Shown here piece after piece: positions 7,717 through 15,875 of a stretch of 64,000 nt of DNA. Under the pieces are notes generated by a model. That model did not search any database. It saw only the letters and a list, made by a program, of their open reading frames with translations, and was not told where the DNA came from. Numbering within the stretch: position 1 is the first letter of the stretch; each line of letters begins with the position of its first letter. Made by a program: the position numbers and the translations under genes. The stretch is taken from positions 248,001 to 312,000 of the forward strand of contig NZ_FNFF01000005.1 of the NCBI RefSeq assembly GCF_900100315.1, given 5' to 3'. The DNA comes from Streptomyces indicus. GTDB lineage: Bacteria > Actinomycetota > Actinomycetes > Streptomycetales > Streptomycetaceae.

Positions 7717-7722
7717 TACACT
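7717..7722 (+). promoter_or_regulatory. -10 box for the plsC-like gene
   Basis: TACACT is preceded by TTACGC (7694-7699) with a 17-base spacer, and lies about 70 bases before the ATG of the acyltransferase gene. Confidence 0.45.
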
Positions 7723-7790
7723 GTGTCGGCTCGGGGCCACCGCACCAGCACGTACAGCGCCGCCGACCATCGAAACGGGGAGCAACCGCC

Positions 7791-8519
7791 ATGTTCTATT
7801 ACGTCCTCAAGTACGTGCTCCTCGGCCCGCTGCTGCGGTTGTTGTTCCGGCCCCGTATCGAGGGTCTCGAGCACGTCCCGGACACCGGCGCAGCCATCGT
7901 GGCGGGCAATCACCTCTCATTCTCCGACCATTTCCTCATGCCCGCGATCCTGAAGCGCCGGATCACCTTCCTCGCGAAGGCGGAATACTTCACGGGGCCG
8001 GGGCTCAAGGGCCGACTGACCGCCTTCTTCTTCCGCAGCGCGGGACAGATTCCGGTGGACCGGTCGGGCAAGGAGGCCGGGCAGGCGGCGATCCGCGAAG
8101 GGCTCGGCGTCCTGAACAAGGGCGAGCTCCTCGGCATCTACCCGGAGGGCACGCGCTCGCACGACGGACGGCTCTACAAGGGCAAGGTCGGCGTCGCCGC
8201 GATGGCGCTCAAGGCCGGCGTGCCGGTGGTGCCGTGCGCGATGATCGGGACGTTCGAGGCGCAGCCGCCCGGCCAGAAGATCCCCAGTCTGCGGCCCATC
8301 ACGATTCGCTTCGGCGAGGCGCTGGACTTCTCCCGTTACGAGGGGATGGAGAACGAGAAGGCGGCACTGCGCGCGGTGACCGACGAAATCATGTACTCCA
8401 TCCTCGAGTTGTCCGGTCAGGAATACGTCGACCGGTACGCGTCGGTCGTGAAGGCGGAGGAGCAGGAGGCGGCCAAGGCCGAGAAGAAGGGCCAGAAGGA
8501 GAAGAAGGGCCTGAATTAG
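7791..8519 (+). CDS. 1-acyl-sn-glycerol-3-phosphate acyltransferase (PlsC family)
   Basis: A 242-residue lysophosphatidate acyltransferase-type enzyme that adds the second acyl chain during phospholipid synthesis at the membrane. The catalytic HX4D motif is 'NHLSFSDH' (His41, Asp46), and the substrate-binding motif 'YPEGTRS' is at 117-123. A hydrophobic N-terminal segment (about 3-18) would anchor it to the membrane. The C-terminus is a Lys/Glu-rich tail ('KAEKKGQKEKKG'), probably a charged coil. GGGGAG precedes the ATG. Streptomyces has several PlsC paralogues, so the acyl substrate is not certain. Confidence 0.92.
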   Translation: MFYYVLKYVLLGPLLRLLFRPRIEGLEHVPDTGAAIVAGNHLSFSDHFLMPAILKRRITFLAKAEYFTGPGLKGRLTAFFFRSAGQIPVDRSGKEAGQAAIREGLGVLNKGELLGIYPEGTRSHDGRLYKGKVGVAAMALKAGVPVVPCAMIGTFEAQPPGQKIPSLRPITIRFGEALDFSRYEGMENEKAALRAVTDEIMYSILELSGQEYVDRYASVVKAEEQEAAKAEKKGQKEKKGLN

Positions 8520-8560
8520 CCGCCGCGGCTACGTTTCCGCCGCGCCCCGGCGTGCGTATT

Positions 8561-8566
8561 AGGGTG
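8561..8566 (+). promoter_or_regulatory. -10 box for the YbaK-like gene
   Basis: TAGGGT, 24 bases before the GTG at 8591, is a strong Streptomyces -10 match; the transcript would have a short leader. Confidence 0.5.
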
Positions 8567-8590
8567 ATCCCCTGACGACGGACCAGGCGA

Positions 8591-9088
8591 GTGGGGGCGT
8601 ACGTGGCGGAGCATGAGCAGTACACCAAGCTGATCGGACTGCTCGACGAGCGGGGCGCGCGGTACCGGGTGATCGAGCATGAGCCGGAGGGCGCCACGGA
8701 GGCCGTGAGCGCGCTGCGTGGCAACACGCTCGCGCAGGCCGCCAAGTGCATCGTCGTCATGGTCAAGGTGACGAAGAAGACCAAGGCCTATGTGCTCGCC
8801 GTGGTGCCCGGTGACCGGCGGGTGGACCTCGGCGCCGTGAAGGCGCTGCTCGGCGGGGTGTACGCCGGGTTCGCGGACACCGAGGCGGCCGAGCGGCTGG
8901 CCGGCAGTGTCAGCGGGACCATCCTGCCGTTCTCGTTCGATCCGGAGCTCCAACTCGTCGTCGACCCCGCACTGTTGGAGCAGGACGAACTGTTCTTCAA
9001 CGCGGCGCGGCTCGACCGGTCGCTCGCGCTGCGCACCGCCGACTATGTGGCGATCGCGGAGCCGCGGACGGCGCCCATCGCCGGCTGA
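8591..9088 (+). CDS. YbaK/EbsC-family aminoacyl-tRNA editing protein
   Basis: A 165-residue single-domain protein of the YbaK/ProX superfamily, which hydrolyses mischarged tRNAs such as Cys-tRNAPro or Ala-tRNAPro. The fold is recognisable from 'YRVIEHEPEGATEAVSALRG' and the conserved lysine in 'LAQAAKCIVVMVK'. The start is uncertain: GTG 8591 is given, but GTG 8603 ('VAEHEQYTKL') is in frame and close to the expected domain start. It sits alone between PlsC and the convergent urease operon. Substrate specificity is not decided by the sequence. Confidence 0.85.
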   Translation: MGAYVAEHEQYTKLIGLLDERGARYRVIEHEPEGATEAVSALRGNTLAQAAKCIVVMVKVTKKTKAYVLAVVPGDRRVDLGAVKALLGGVYAGFADTEAAERLAGSVSGTILPFSFDPELQLVVDPALLEQDELFFNAARLDRSLALRTADYVAIAEPRTAPIAG

Positions 9089-9140
9089 GCCTGCGGAGCC
9101 CGGGGGCACGGGGGCACGGGGCACGGAGTGCGGCCGGGGC

Positions 9141-9977
9141 TCACGCCAAGAGCTCGGTCATGGCTTCGTCCAGGAGCTTCCGTACGGACAGGGCGTCCGG
9201 CGCCACGGCGGTGACCAGCGCGGCCGGTCCGGCCAGCGGCGTCACGGAGGCGTGGTCGGCGAGCATCCGCGGCTGTACGGGGGCGTCCGCGAACTCCGGC
9301 CGTACGACGAGGAGTTGACCGAGGGCGCGCAGTCCGGCGAGGACGGCCGGTCCGTCCCAGCCCGCCGGAGCGCCCGGGCCGCAGCACAGCTCCTGGTCCA
9401 GGAGCAGCCGGCCCGCGCAGCGCACCCGCAGGCGGCTGGTGAGGCGGCCCGGGGGTTCCCCGGTGCGGCCGAGCACCTGCTCCTCGCGCAGCACCAGGAC
9501 TCCGCCCTCGGCCACCTCGGCATCCGTGGTCACGTGCAGGTCGCTGCCCGCCGCGCTGATCAGCTGTTCCGGCAGCCAGTGCACGGCGGCACCGCGGCCG
9601 ACCGTCAACCGGACGTCGTAGAAGGCGGGTTGCCCGTGCTGGCCGGGGAGCGCGATCGTGGCGGCGGTCGAGGTCAGGCGGAGACGGGCGCCCGCCTCCG
9701 CCTCGGCGTGCACGGCGAGCCGGTCGCCGCCCAGCGGCGCGCTCATCGCACCGACGAGGGCGGCACGTGCCTCGGCGCCCACGGCGCGCAACCGCCGTAC
9801 CGCCAGCGGACCTTCACCCTCCAGAACGGGCAGCACCGTGGCGCCTGCCGCGTCCCGCCGGGCGGTGATTCGGGCCGTGGCCTCGATGCCGGTGGGTACG
9901 AGGTCCGCAGCGGCAGGGGCGGGCGCGGGCCGGGACAGCAGCGGAACTGCCTCCTCCCGCAACACCTCCGTCATCAT
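9141..9977 (-). CDS. ureD: Urease accessory protein UreD
   Basis: A 278-residue UreD/UreH-type accessory protein, last gene of the urease operon. With UreF and UreG it forms the complex on apo-urease through which nickel reaches the active site. Recognisable stretches are 'LRLTSTAATIALPG' and 'DVRLTVGRGAAVHWLPEQLI' (the family 'W.PEP.I' region). It overlaps ureG in an ATGATGA arrangement; ATG 9977 is preferred because it gives the usual ATGA coupling, with ATG 9974 the alternative. The family is poorly conserved, and identification is helped by position. Confidence 0.92.
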   Translation of the reverse strand: MMTEVLREEAVPLLSRPAPAPAAADLVPTGIEATARITARRDAAGATVLPVLEGEGPLAVRRLRAVGAEARAALVGAMSAPLGGDRLAVHAEAEAGARLRLTSTAATIALPGQHGQPAFYDVRLTVGRGAAVHWLPEQLISAAGSDLHVTTDAEVAEGGVLVLREEQVLGRTGEPPGRLTSRLRVRCAGRLLLDQELCCGPGAPAGWDGPAVLAGLRALGQLLVVRPEFADAPVQPRMLADHASVTPLAGPAALVTAVAPDALSVRKLLDEAMTELLA

Positions 9978-10660
9978 GCCGCGGTCCACGCCGCGAGGCG
10001 GCCGCGCACCCAGTCCGCGACCTCCGCCACGCCCGCGTCGGAGCGCAACGACTGGAAGACGACGGGCAGTTCGTGCCGCTGCTCCTTGGCGTCCCGCGCC
10101 ATGCGGTCCAGGTCGGAGCCTACGTGCGGCGCCAGGTCCGTCTTGTTGACCACGAGCAGGTCGGCGGTGGTGACGCCGGGGCCGCCCTTGCGCGGGATGT
10201 CGTCGCCGCCCGCCACGTCGATCACGAAGATCTGGGCGTCGACCAGGCCCTTCGAGAAGGTCGCGGTGAGGTTGTCGCCGCCGGACTCCACGAGGACGAG
10301 CTGCAGCGGGCCGATCGCGTCCTCCAGGTCTTCCACGGCTTCGAGGTTGGCGGAGATGTCGTCGCGGATCGCGGTGTGCGGGCAGGCGCCGGTCTCGACC
10401 GCCGCGATCCGCTCCGGCGGCAGGACGGCCTCGCGCAGCAGGAAGTCGGCGTCCTCGCGCGTGTAGATGTCGTTGGTGACGACGGCCAGCGAGACGGTGT
10501 CGCGCAGGGCGCGGCACAGGGCGGCGACGGTCGCGGTCTTGCCGGAGCCGACCGGCCCGCCGAGCCCGATCCGCAGGGCGCGGCGGGTGCCGTCCGCGCG
10601 CACGGGCTCGGCGCTGTGCGTATGACGTTCGGGGAAGGTGGTCGCGTGGTCGAGGTGCAT
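9974..10660 (-). CDS. ureG: Urease accessory GTPase UreG
   Basis: A 228-residue SIMIBI GTPase that delivers nickel to urease in a GTP-dependent step. Motifs: P-loop 'GGPVGSGKT' (34-42), the nickel-binding 'CPH' at 93-95, 'ESGGDN' at 125-130 and 'NKTD' at 172-175. The N-terminus has several histidines (2, 5, 13, 15), a modest metal-binding extension that may compensate for the absence of ureE in this operon. It follows ureF with a 35-base gap and overlaps ureD by four bases. Confidence 0.97.
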   Translation of the reverse strand: MHLDHATTFPERHTHSAEPVRADGTRRALRIGLGGPVGSGKTATVAALCRALRDTVSLAVVTNDIYTREDADFLLREAVLPPERIAAVETGACPHTAIRDDISANLEAVEDLEDAIGPLQLVLVESGGDNLTATFSKGLVDAQIFVIDVAGGDDIPRKGGPGVTTADLLVVNKTDLAPHVGSDLDRMARDAKEQRHELPVVFQSLRSDAGVAEVADWVRGRLAAWTAA

Positions 10661-10695
10661 CGGTCGGCTCCCTTGCGGTGCGGGGTCGTCGGGCG

Positions 10696-11370
10696 TTACG
10701 AGGCGAAGAGGCGTACCGGCCAGGCGGCGTGAGCCTCGGCGCCGATTTCGAGGAGCGGCGCGGCGGCGCGGGGCAGGGCGTCGACGCCCTCGTCCGGCAC
10801 GCGGCGGGCCGCCGCCACCGCGGACCGGACGGTCTCGTCCATCGCGGGCGCGAGCCGGGCCAGGACCGCGGTGGCCTGGAACGGATCAAGCCCGAGCAGC
10901 CGTACGGTCGCGGTCGCGGGACCGCTCACGCTCTCGTACACGGCGCAGTACGCCGCGTCCTCGGGTCCGAGCCCCGCCGCGCGTGCGGTGAGGCCGAGGA
11001 CCACGGGCTGGTGGGCGCCGCGCGGGCGGGCGGCGGCGAGCGCGGCGAGTTCGGGCGAGGGCCAGGTGGCGCGGGCGGCCCGCAGGAGCTGCCGGCCGAG
11101 CTTGCGGCCCGCCGCGCGCAAAGCAGCCGAAGGCGTGCGGGCGTCCGCCGCCTCGTCCAGCGCGAGCGGGTCGGTGCCGAGCGCGGCCGCGGCGGCGAGT
11201 CCCGCCGCGACCAGGCCCGTGGTGTGCAGCCGCCCGCGGCAGAACCGCTCGAGCGACTCCGCGTCCGTGATCCGGCCCGCCTTCACCGCCTCCTCTGCCC
11301 CTCCGGAGTGGGCGTGGCCGCCCGCGGGGAAGCGCCCGTCGGCGAGGACGAGCAAGGCGGCTCTGCTCAT
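10696..11370 (-). CDS. ureF: Urease accessory protein UreF
   Basis: A 224-residue UreF protein that bridges UreD and UreG in the urease maturation complex and gates GTP hydrolysis. The start 'LLVLADGRFPAGGHAHSGG' and the central 'GLTARAAGL' with 'YESVSGPATATVRLL' are characteristic of the family. ATG 11370 is preferred over the longer frame from 11394 because GGAG lies 8-11 bases upstream and the conserved N-terminus begins there. It follows ureC by 38 bases in the same operon. Confidence 0.95.
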   Translation of the reverse strand: MSRAALLVLADGRFPAGGHAHSGGAEEAVKAGRITDAESLERFCRGRLHTTGLVAAGLAAAAALGTDPLALDEAADARTPSAALRAAGRKLGRQLLRAARATWPSPELAALAAARPRGAHQPVVLGLTARAAGLGPEDAAYCAVYESVSGPATATVRLLGLDPFQATAVLARLAPAMDETVRSAVAAARRVPDEGVDALPRAAAPLLEIGAEAHAAWPVRLFAS

Positions 11371-11408
11371 GGACGTGACTCCTCGTGATTGCACTGCGGT
11401 CAGAGCGG

Positions 11409-13130
11409 TCAGAACAGGAAGTACCGCTGTGCCATGGGCAGTTCGGTGGCCGGATCCGACTCCACGAGCTCACCGTCGATCGTGACGGCGAAGCTGTCCG
11501 GGTCGACGCGGACGTCGGGACGTGCGTCGTTCTGCCGCATGTCCGCCTTGGTGACCCGGCGCGTGGAGCCGATGGCCGTGAACCGCTTGTCCAGGCCGAG
11601 CCGTTCGGGCAGTCCCTCGTCGAGCGCGGCCTGCGCCACGAAGTTGAACGAGCCCGCACCGGGCGCCTTGCCGAGTGCCCCGAACATCGGCCGGGGAAGC
11701 ACCGGCTGCGGGGTGGGGATGGAGGCGTTGGAGTCCCCCATCTGCGCGTACGCGATCTGCCCGCCCTTGATGACGAGTTGGGGCTTCACACCGAAGAACG
11801 CCGGGTCCCACAGGACCAGGTCCGCCAGCTTGCCGTCCTCCACGGACCCGATCTCGTGGTCGAGACCCTGGGCCACGGCGGGGTTGATCGTGTATTTGGC
11901 GACATAGCGACGTGCCCGGAGGTTGTCGGCGCGGGTGTCCCCGGGCAGGAAGCCGCGCCGCTTCTTCATGACGTGGGCCGTCTGCCAGGTGCGCAGCACG
12001 ACCTCCCCGATGCGGCCCATGGCCTGCGAGTCCGAGGAGATGATCGAGATCGCGCCGAGGTCGTGCAGGATGTCCTCGGCCGCGATGGTGGACGGTCTGA
12101 TGCGGGACTCGGCGAAGGCGAGGTCCTCGGGGACGGCCGGGTTGAGGTGGTGGCAGACCATCAGCATGTCGAGGTGTTCCTCGACGGTGTTGACGGTGTG
12201 CGGCCGGGTCGGATTCGTGGAGCTGGGCAGCACGTTGGGCTCGGAGACCACGGTGATGATGTCGGGTGCGTGCCCGCCGCCCGCACCCTCCGTGTGGTAG
12301 GCGTGGATGGACCGGCCCGCGATCGCGGCGAGCGTGTCGGCCACGAAGCCCGCTTCGTTCAACGTGTCGGTGTGGATGGCGAGTTGCGCGCCCGTCTCCT
12401 CGCAGACCGACAGGCAGGCGTCGATGACGGCCGGGGTCGCCCCCCAGTCCTCGTGGATCTTGAATCCCAGTGCTCCGCCGCGCAGTTGGGCGTGCATGGC
12501 CTCGCGGGACATCGTGTTGCCCTTGCCGAGCAGGCCGATGTTGAGCGGGGTGGAGTCGAGGGCCTGGAACATCCGCTCCAGGTGCCAGGAACCGGGCGTG
12601 ATGGTGGTGGCCTTGGAGCCCTCGGCCGGTCCGGTGCCGCCGCCGACCAGGGTGGTGATACCGCTCGCGAGCGCGGAGTCGAACAGGGTCGGCGAGATGA
12701 AGTGCACGTGGGCGTCGATGGCGCCCGCGGTGACGATCTTCCCGTTGCCCGCGATGATCTCGGTCTCGGGTCCGATCACGAGGTCCGGGTGCACCCCGTC
12801 CATCGTGTCCGGGTTGCCGGCCTTGCCGATGCCGGTGATCCGGCCGTCCCGTATGCCGATGTCGGCCTTGACGATGCCCCAGTGGTCGAGGATCACCGCA
12901 CCGGTGATCACGGTGTCGGGAGCGCCTTCGGCGCGCGTCACGCGCGACTGGCCCATGGACTCGCGGATGACCTTGCCGCCGCCGAACACCGCCTCGTCAC
13001 CGGCGCGTCCGGGTCCGCCCGCGCGGTCCTCCTCGATCTCGATCAGGAGGTCGGTGTCGGCGAGGCGGATGCGGTCGCCGGCCGTGGGGCCGAAGAGATC
13101 GGCGTAGGCGGCACGTGTCAGTTCAGGCAT
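11409..13130 (-). CDS. ureC: Urease alpha subunit (catalytic)
   Basis: A full-length 573-residue alpha subunit that hydrolyses urea to ammonia and carbamate with a di-nickel centre. Ligands are all visible: His141 and His143 ('HVHFISP'), the lysine to be carbamylated Lys224 ('GFKIHEDWG'), His253 ('IHTDTLNE'), His279 ('YHTEGAGGGHAPD') and Asp367 ('SSDSQAMGR'); flap His327/328 in 'MVCHHLN'. Start overlaps the ureB stop by eight bases, implying translational coupling. No truncation or missing ligand. Confidence 0.99.
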   Translation of the reverse strand: MPELTRAAYADLFGPTAGDRIRLADTDLLIEIEEDRAGGPGRAGDEAVFGGGKVIRESMGQSRVTRAEGAPDTVITGAVILDHWGIVKADIGIRDGRITGIGKAGNPDTMDGVHPDLVIGPETEIIAGNGKIVTAGAIDAHVHFISPTLFDSALASGITTLVGGGTGPAEGSKATTITPGSWHLERMFQALDSTPLNIGLLGKGNTMSREAMHAQLRGGALGFKIHEDWGATPAVIDACLSVCEETGAQLAIHTDTLNEAGFVADTLAAIAGRSIHAYHTEGAGGGHAPDIITVVSEPNVLPSSTNPTRPHTVNTVEEHLDMLMVCHHLNPAVPEDLAFAESRIRPSTIAAEDILHDLGAISIISSDSQAMGRIGEVVLRTWQTAHVMKKRRGFLPGDTRADNLRARRYVAKYTINPAVAQGLDHEIGSVEDGKLADLVLWDPAFFGVKPQLVIKGGQIAYAQMGDSNASIPTPQPVLPRPMFGALGKAPGAGSFNFVAQAALDEGLPERLGLDKRFTAIGSTRRVTKADMRQNDARPDVRVDPDSFAVTIDGELVESDPATELPMAQRYFLF

Positions 13131-13434
13131 CGAGCGCTCCCGCCGTCTCGCCGCGCAGGCCGGGCACCTGCCGCAGGCCCTTCAGGGGTACGAGTTCCAC
13201 CTCGGCCGGGATGCCCGGCTCGAAGCGCACCGCCGTGCCCGCGGCGATGTGCAGGCGCCTGCCGTGCGCGGCCGTACGGTCGAACTCCAGGCCGGGGTTG
13301 GCCTCGGCGAAGTGGTAGTGGGAGCCGACCTGGACCGGGCGGTCGGCGGCGTTGAGCACGGTGAGCCGGGTGACGTCGAGACCTTCGTTGAGGGCCACGG
13401 TGTCGTCGGCGTACAGGATCTCTCCGGGGATCAT
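13123..13434 (-). CDS. ureB: Urease beta subunit
   Basis: A 103-residue beta subunit with the typical start 'MIPGEILYADDTVALNEG' and 'VGSHYHFAEANPGLEFDR'. It packs with UreA and UreC in the (abg)3 holoenzyme and carries no catalytic residue. ATG has GGGGAG upstream. It lies 14 bases after ureA and overlaps ureC. Confidence 0.98.
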   Translation of the reverse strand: MIPGEILYADDTVALNEGLDVTRLTVLNAADRPVQVGSHYHFAEANPGLEFDRTAAHGRRLHIAAGTAVRFEPGIPAEVELVPLKGLRQVPGLRGETAGALDA

Positions 13435-13448
13435 GGCAGGACTCCCCG

Positions 13449-13751
13449 TCAGACGATCGGCTCGTGCACGGTGACCAGCTTCGTCCCGTCCGGGAACGTG
13501 GCCTCGACCTGGACGTCGTGGATCATCTCCGGGACGCCTTCCATGACGTCGTCCCGCGTGAGGACCTTGCGGCCCGAACGCATCAGCTCCGCCACCGACT
13601 TGCCGTCACGGGCGCCCTCCAGGACATGCGAGGTGATGAGGGCGACGCTCTCGGGGTGGTTCAGCTTCACACCGCGCTCGCGGCGCCTGGCCGCCACGTC
13701 GGCGGCCACATGGATGAGCAGCCGTTCCTGTTCGTGCGGGGTCAGTTGCAC
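13449..13751 (-). CDS. ureA: Urease gamma subunit
   Basis: A 100-residue gamma subunit, first gene of the operon ('MQLTPHEQERLLIHVAADVA', then 'RGVKLNHPESVALI' and 'VQVEATFPDGTKLVTVHEPI'). Start codon is GTG with GAGGTG upstream. The promoter must lie within 13752-13960, where a candidate -10 (TAGGGT on the minus strand, 13868-13873) and a GlnR-like box (13942-13960) are visible. Operon order ABC-F-G-D lacks ureE, as usual for streptomycetes. Confidence 0.98.
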   Translation of the reverse strand: MQLTPHEQERLLIHVAADVAARRRERGVKLNHPESVALITSHVLEGARDGKSVAELMRSGRKVLTRDDVMEGVPEMIHDVQVEATFPDGTKLVTVHEPIV

Positions 13752-13900
13752 GCGTGCACCTCACTGTCCTCGTCGTCCGCCCTGGCGGGGGTGGGCGGCA
13801 GCCGGAAACGCCGGGCCGGTACGGCGAGTTGACGCGCGCCAAGATCACCGAAGCCGGACGCTCCGGACCCTAGCCGCCTTCAACACTTTGTTGACCTGGG

Positions 13901-13922
13901 CTTTTCCGCTCCGCGGGAAGAG
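13901..13922 (-). terminator. Possible hairpin after the TetR gene
   Basis: CTTTTCCGC and GCGGGAAGAG form an imperfect stem with a 3-base loop downstream of the minus-strand tetR-like stop. It could terminate that gene before the urease promoter. One G-T wobble and one bulge make it weak. Confidence 0.35.
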
Positions 13923-13941
13923 ATTGCACGCTAATGCCGAA

Positions 13942-13960
13942 GTTTTTCCTCCGCGTTAAC
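13942..13960 (-). promoter_or_regulatory. Candidate GlnR-binding site upstream of ureA
   Basis: On the minus strand GTTAACGCGGAGGAAAAAC fits the half-site pattern gTnAC-n6-GaAAc of the nitrogen regulator GlnR (TTAAC, six bases, GAAAA). It overlaps the stop codon of the upstream tetR-like gene and lies about 190 bases before ureA, some 70 bases upstream of a TAGGGT -10 candidate. A clear second half-site was not seen. Confidence 0.5.
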
Positions 13961-14573
13961 TGGCGTTGGGAACCTCCATACGCATCACGGCCGCGAGCCC
14001 TTCCTGAAGCTGCTCGATCCGCAAGTCGCCGAAGAGGGCCTGCTGGGCGATGAAGCCCATGGCGCAGCCCATCAGCGTGCGCGCCACGAACTCGGGCTCG
14101 GCGTCGTCGGGCAGGATGCCCTGCCGCTGGTACTCCTTGACCACTCTGGTCCAGCCCGCACGCATCGCCGAGACCGCTTCCCAGATCTTGGGGCGCAACT
14201 CCTCGTTGCGCGTGGCCTCGCCCCAGACCTGGAGCACGAGCCGGCCGAACTCCTGCTCCGTCTCGAACCCCGTACCGGCGAAGCACCTGCGCAGCACGAA
14301 GGCGAGGAGCTCATCGGGCAGCGGCGGCGGATTCTGGCCGGCCGCCTCGTCGAAGGCTCCCCTGATGACTCCGAAGGCCTCCTCGACGATCGCATCGATC
14401 AGCGCTTCCTTGCCGCTGAAGTACCGGTACACGGCACCGGCGGACAGGCCGACCTCCTTCAGGACGTCTTGCATCGACGTGGCGTGGAAGCCGTTACGGG
14501 CGAAGCAGCGGCGCGCACCGACCATGATCTGGCGGCGGCGGGCGTCGAGGTGTTCCTGGGATACGCGGGCCAT
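13956..14573 (-). CDS. TetR/AcrR-family transcriptional regulator
   Basis: A 205-residue TetR regulator. The N-terminal HTH is clear: 'RRQIMVGARRCFARNGFHAT', then 'SMQDVLKEVGLSAGAVYRYF' (about 14-55). The C-terminal ligand domain is of the common AcrR type. It is divergent from a membrane transport-like gene at 14717, and the 143-base gap holds two copies of an imperfect palindrome (14586-14601, 14645-14660) that are the obvious operators. It probably represses itself and the neighbour until a ligand binds; the ligand is unknown. Confidence 0.93.
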   Translation of the reverse strand: MARVSQEHLDARRRQIMVGARRCFARNGFHATSMQDVLKEVGLSAGAVYRYFSGKEALIDAIVEEAFGVIRGAFDEAAGQNPPPLPDELLAFVLRRCFAGTGFETEQEFGRLVLQVWGEATRNEELRPKIWEAVSAMRAGWTRVVKEYQRQGILPDDAEPEFVARTLMGCAMGFIAQQALFGDLRIEQLQEGLAAVMRMEVPNAS

Positions 14574-14585
14574 GGCCTCAACGTA

Positions 14586-14601
14586 GAACGAACATTCCTT
14601 C
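14586..14601. promoter_or_regulatory. Putative TetR operator, copy 1
   Basis: GAACGAACATTCCTTC is an imperfect palindrome (12 of 16 positions symmetric) 13 bases upstream of the tetR-like start. It matches copy 2 at 14645-14660 in 13 of 16 positions. Confidence 0.65.
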
Positions 14602-14644
14602 TTGACAAGCGGCGGGGGCAGCGGGACAGTGATGCCACAACGAA

Positions 14645-14660
14645 AAACGAACGATCCTTC
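14645..14660. promoter_or_regulatory. Putative TetR operator, copy 2
   Basis: AAACGAACGATCCTTC, the second copy of the divergent operator, lies 57 bases before the membrane-protein start. The unusually AT-rich flanks (TTTTTAAAT) probably belong to the promoter of that gene. Confidence 0.65.
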
Positions 14661-14716
14661 TTTTTAAATCGGCGCCTGCCGAGGCGCCCCTCCCGACTCC
14701 AGACGAGGAGCACGCC

Positions 14717-15745
14717 ATGTCATCCGCTACCTCCGCAGCCTCCGCGCCGCCGGTCGGCACGCACCCGCGCAAGCTCATCGCCGTCATCGTGCTCGTCCCG
14801 GTCATCATGGCGCTCGCCCTGTGGGCGTTCGCCTGGCCCGCCTCCCGCACGGCGCCGCGCGACCTGCCCCTCGGCGTCGCGGGACCCGCGTCCGCGGTCA
14901 CCCAGGTCGAGCAGCAACTCGCCCAGCGCGACGGCGCCTTCGAGATCCACCGCTACGAGGACGAGGCGGCCGCACGCGAGGCGATCGAGGACCGGGCCGT
15001 ATACGGCGCGATCGTCGTGACGCAGCAGGGGCCGAAGCTGCTGACCGCGACCGCGGCGAGCCCGCTGGTGGCTCAGCTCCTCCAGCAGGCGGCGACTGCC
15101 GGAGCGCCGGAAGGCACGGAACTTCCGGTGGACGACGTCGTGGCCGCACCCGCCGACGACCCCCGCGGGGGCGTCCTGAACGCCAGCGTGCTGCCGCTCG
15201 CGATCGCCGGCGTCGCGGCCGGCGCTCTGGTCACGGTGATGGGGCTGCGCGGCGGGCGGGCCGTGGTCGCGCTGGTCGGCGCGGCCACCCTGGTCGGCAT
15301 CGTCGCGGCCGCTCTCGCACACAGCTGGCTCGGCGCACTGACCGGCAGCTGGTGGACCGAGGCGGGCGTGCTCGCCCTGTCGGCCCTCGCCGTGAGCGCT
15401 GCCGTCGCGGGCCTCGGGGCCCTGATCGGCACATCGGGCATCGGACTCGGCGCCCTGCTCGTGGTCCTGATCGGCAACCCCTTCTCCGGCGTGGCCTCCG
15501 CACCCGAACTGCTGCCCCAACCGGCCGGTCTGCTCGGCCAGTTACTCCCGCCCGGCGCCGGCGGTTCGCTGCTCCGCTCGGTGTCGTTCTTCGACGGCGC
15601 GGGCGCGGCGGGACCGGCGATCACGCTGGGCATCTGGGCCCTGGCGGGCCTGGCCCTCGTGCTCATCGGCACGCGCAGGCGGCCGGCTCCGGCCGAGGCG
15701 GACGCGGCACCGGCGAACTCGCCGCAGCCGGCGCCCGTCGGCTGA
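14717..15745 (+). CDS. ABC-2/YhgE-like multi-pass membrane protein under TetR control
   Basis: A 342-residue membrane protein. One helix near the N-terminus (about 19-41) is followed by an extracytoplasmic domain of about 110 residues ('LPLGVAGPASAV' to 'EGTELPVDDVV'), then five or six helices to the C-terminus. This layout is that of ABC-2 permease/YhgE-Pip-like proteins, which act in export of drugs or lipids. A good GACGAGGAG RBS precedes the ATG. The tail 'RRPAPAEADAAPANSPQPAPVG' is low complexity and runs into a 33-bp DNA repeat. No ATPase gene is adjacent. Divergent TetR control suggests an efflux-type role; substrate unknown. Confidence 0.75.
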   Translation: MSSATSAASAPPVGTHPRKLIAVIVLVPVIMALALWAFAWPASRTAPRDLPLGVAGPASAVTQVEQQLAQRDGAFEIHRYEDEAAAREAIEDRAVYGAIVVTQQGPKLLTATAASPLVAQLLQQAATAGAPEGTELPVDDVVAAPADDPRGGVLNASVLPLAIAGVAAGALVTVMGLRGGRAVVALVGAATLVGIVAAALAHSWLGALTGSWWTEAGVLALSALAVSAAVAGLGALIGTSGIGLGALLVVLIGNPFSGVASAPELLPQPAGLLGQLLPPGAGGSLLRSVSFFDGAGAAGPAITLGIWALAGLALVLIGTRRRPAPAEADAAPANSPQPAPVG

Positions 15746-15796
15746 CCGTCCGGCGCCCGACCAGCGCCCGTCGGCCGGCAGCCCGGCGCCCGACGA
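15731..15796. repeat. Two 33-bp tandem repeats spanning the stop codon
   Basis: Units 15731-15763 and 15764-15796 begin GCGCCCGTCGGC and end with GGCGCCCGAC plus three bases, with a few differences between. The first unit contains the last codons and stop of the membrane-protein gene. Confidence 0.8.
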
Positions 15797-15820
15797 ACGC
15801 TTCCACTCCCCCGAGAACGG

Positions 15821-15856
15821 CCGTGCACCCTCGACGTAGCGGACGAGGGTGCACGG
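15821..15856. terminator. Bidirectional intrinsic terminator
   Basis: CCGTGCACCCTCG (15821-15833) pairs perfectly with CGAGGGTGCACGG (15844-15856), 10-base loop, followed by TCTTTT. It lies between the convergent membrane-protein gene and the Phd-like antitoxin gene. Confidence 0.88.
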
Positions 15857-15875
15857 TCTTTTGCGCGTTCCGGAA

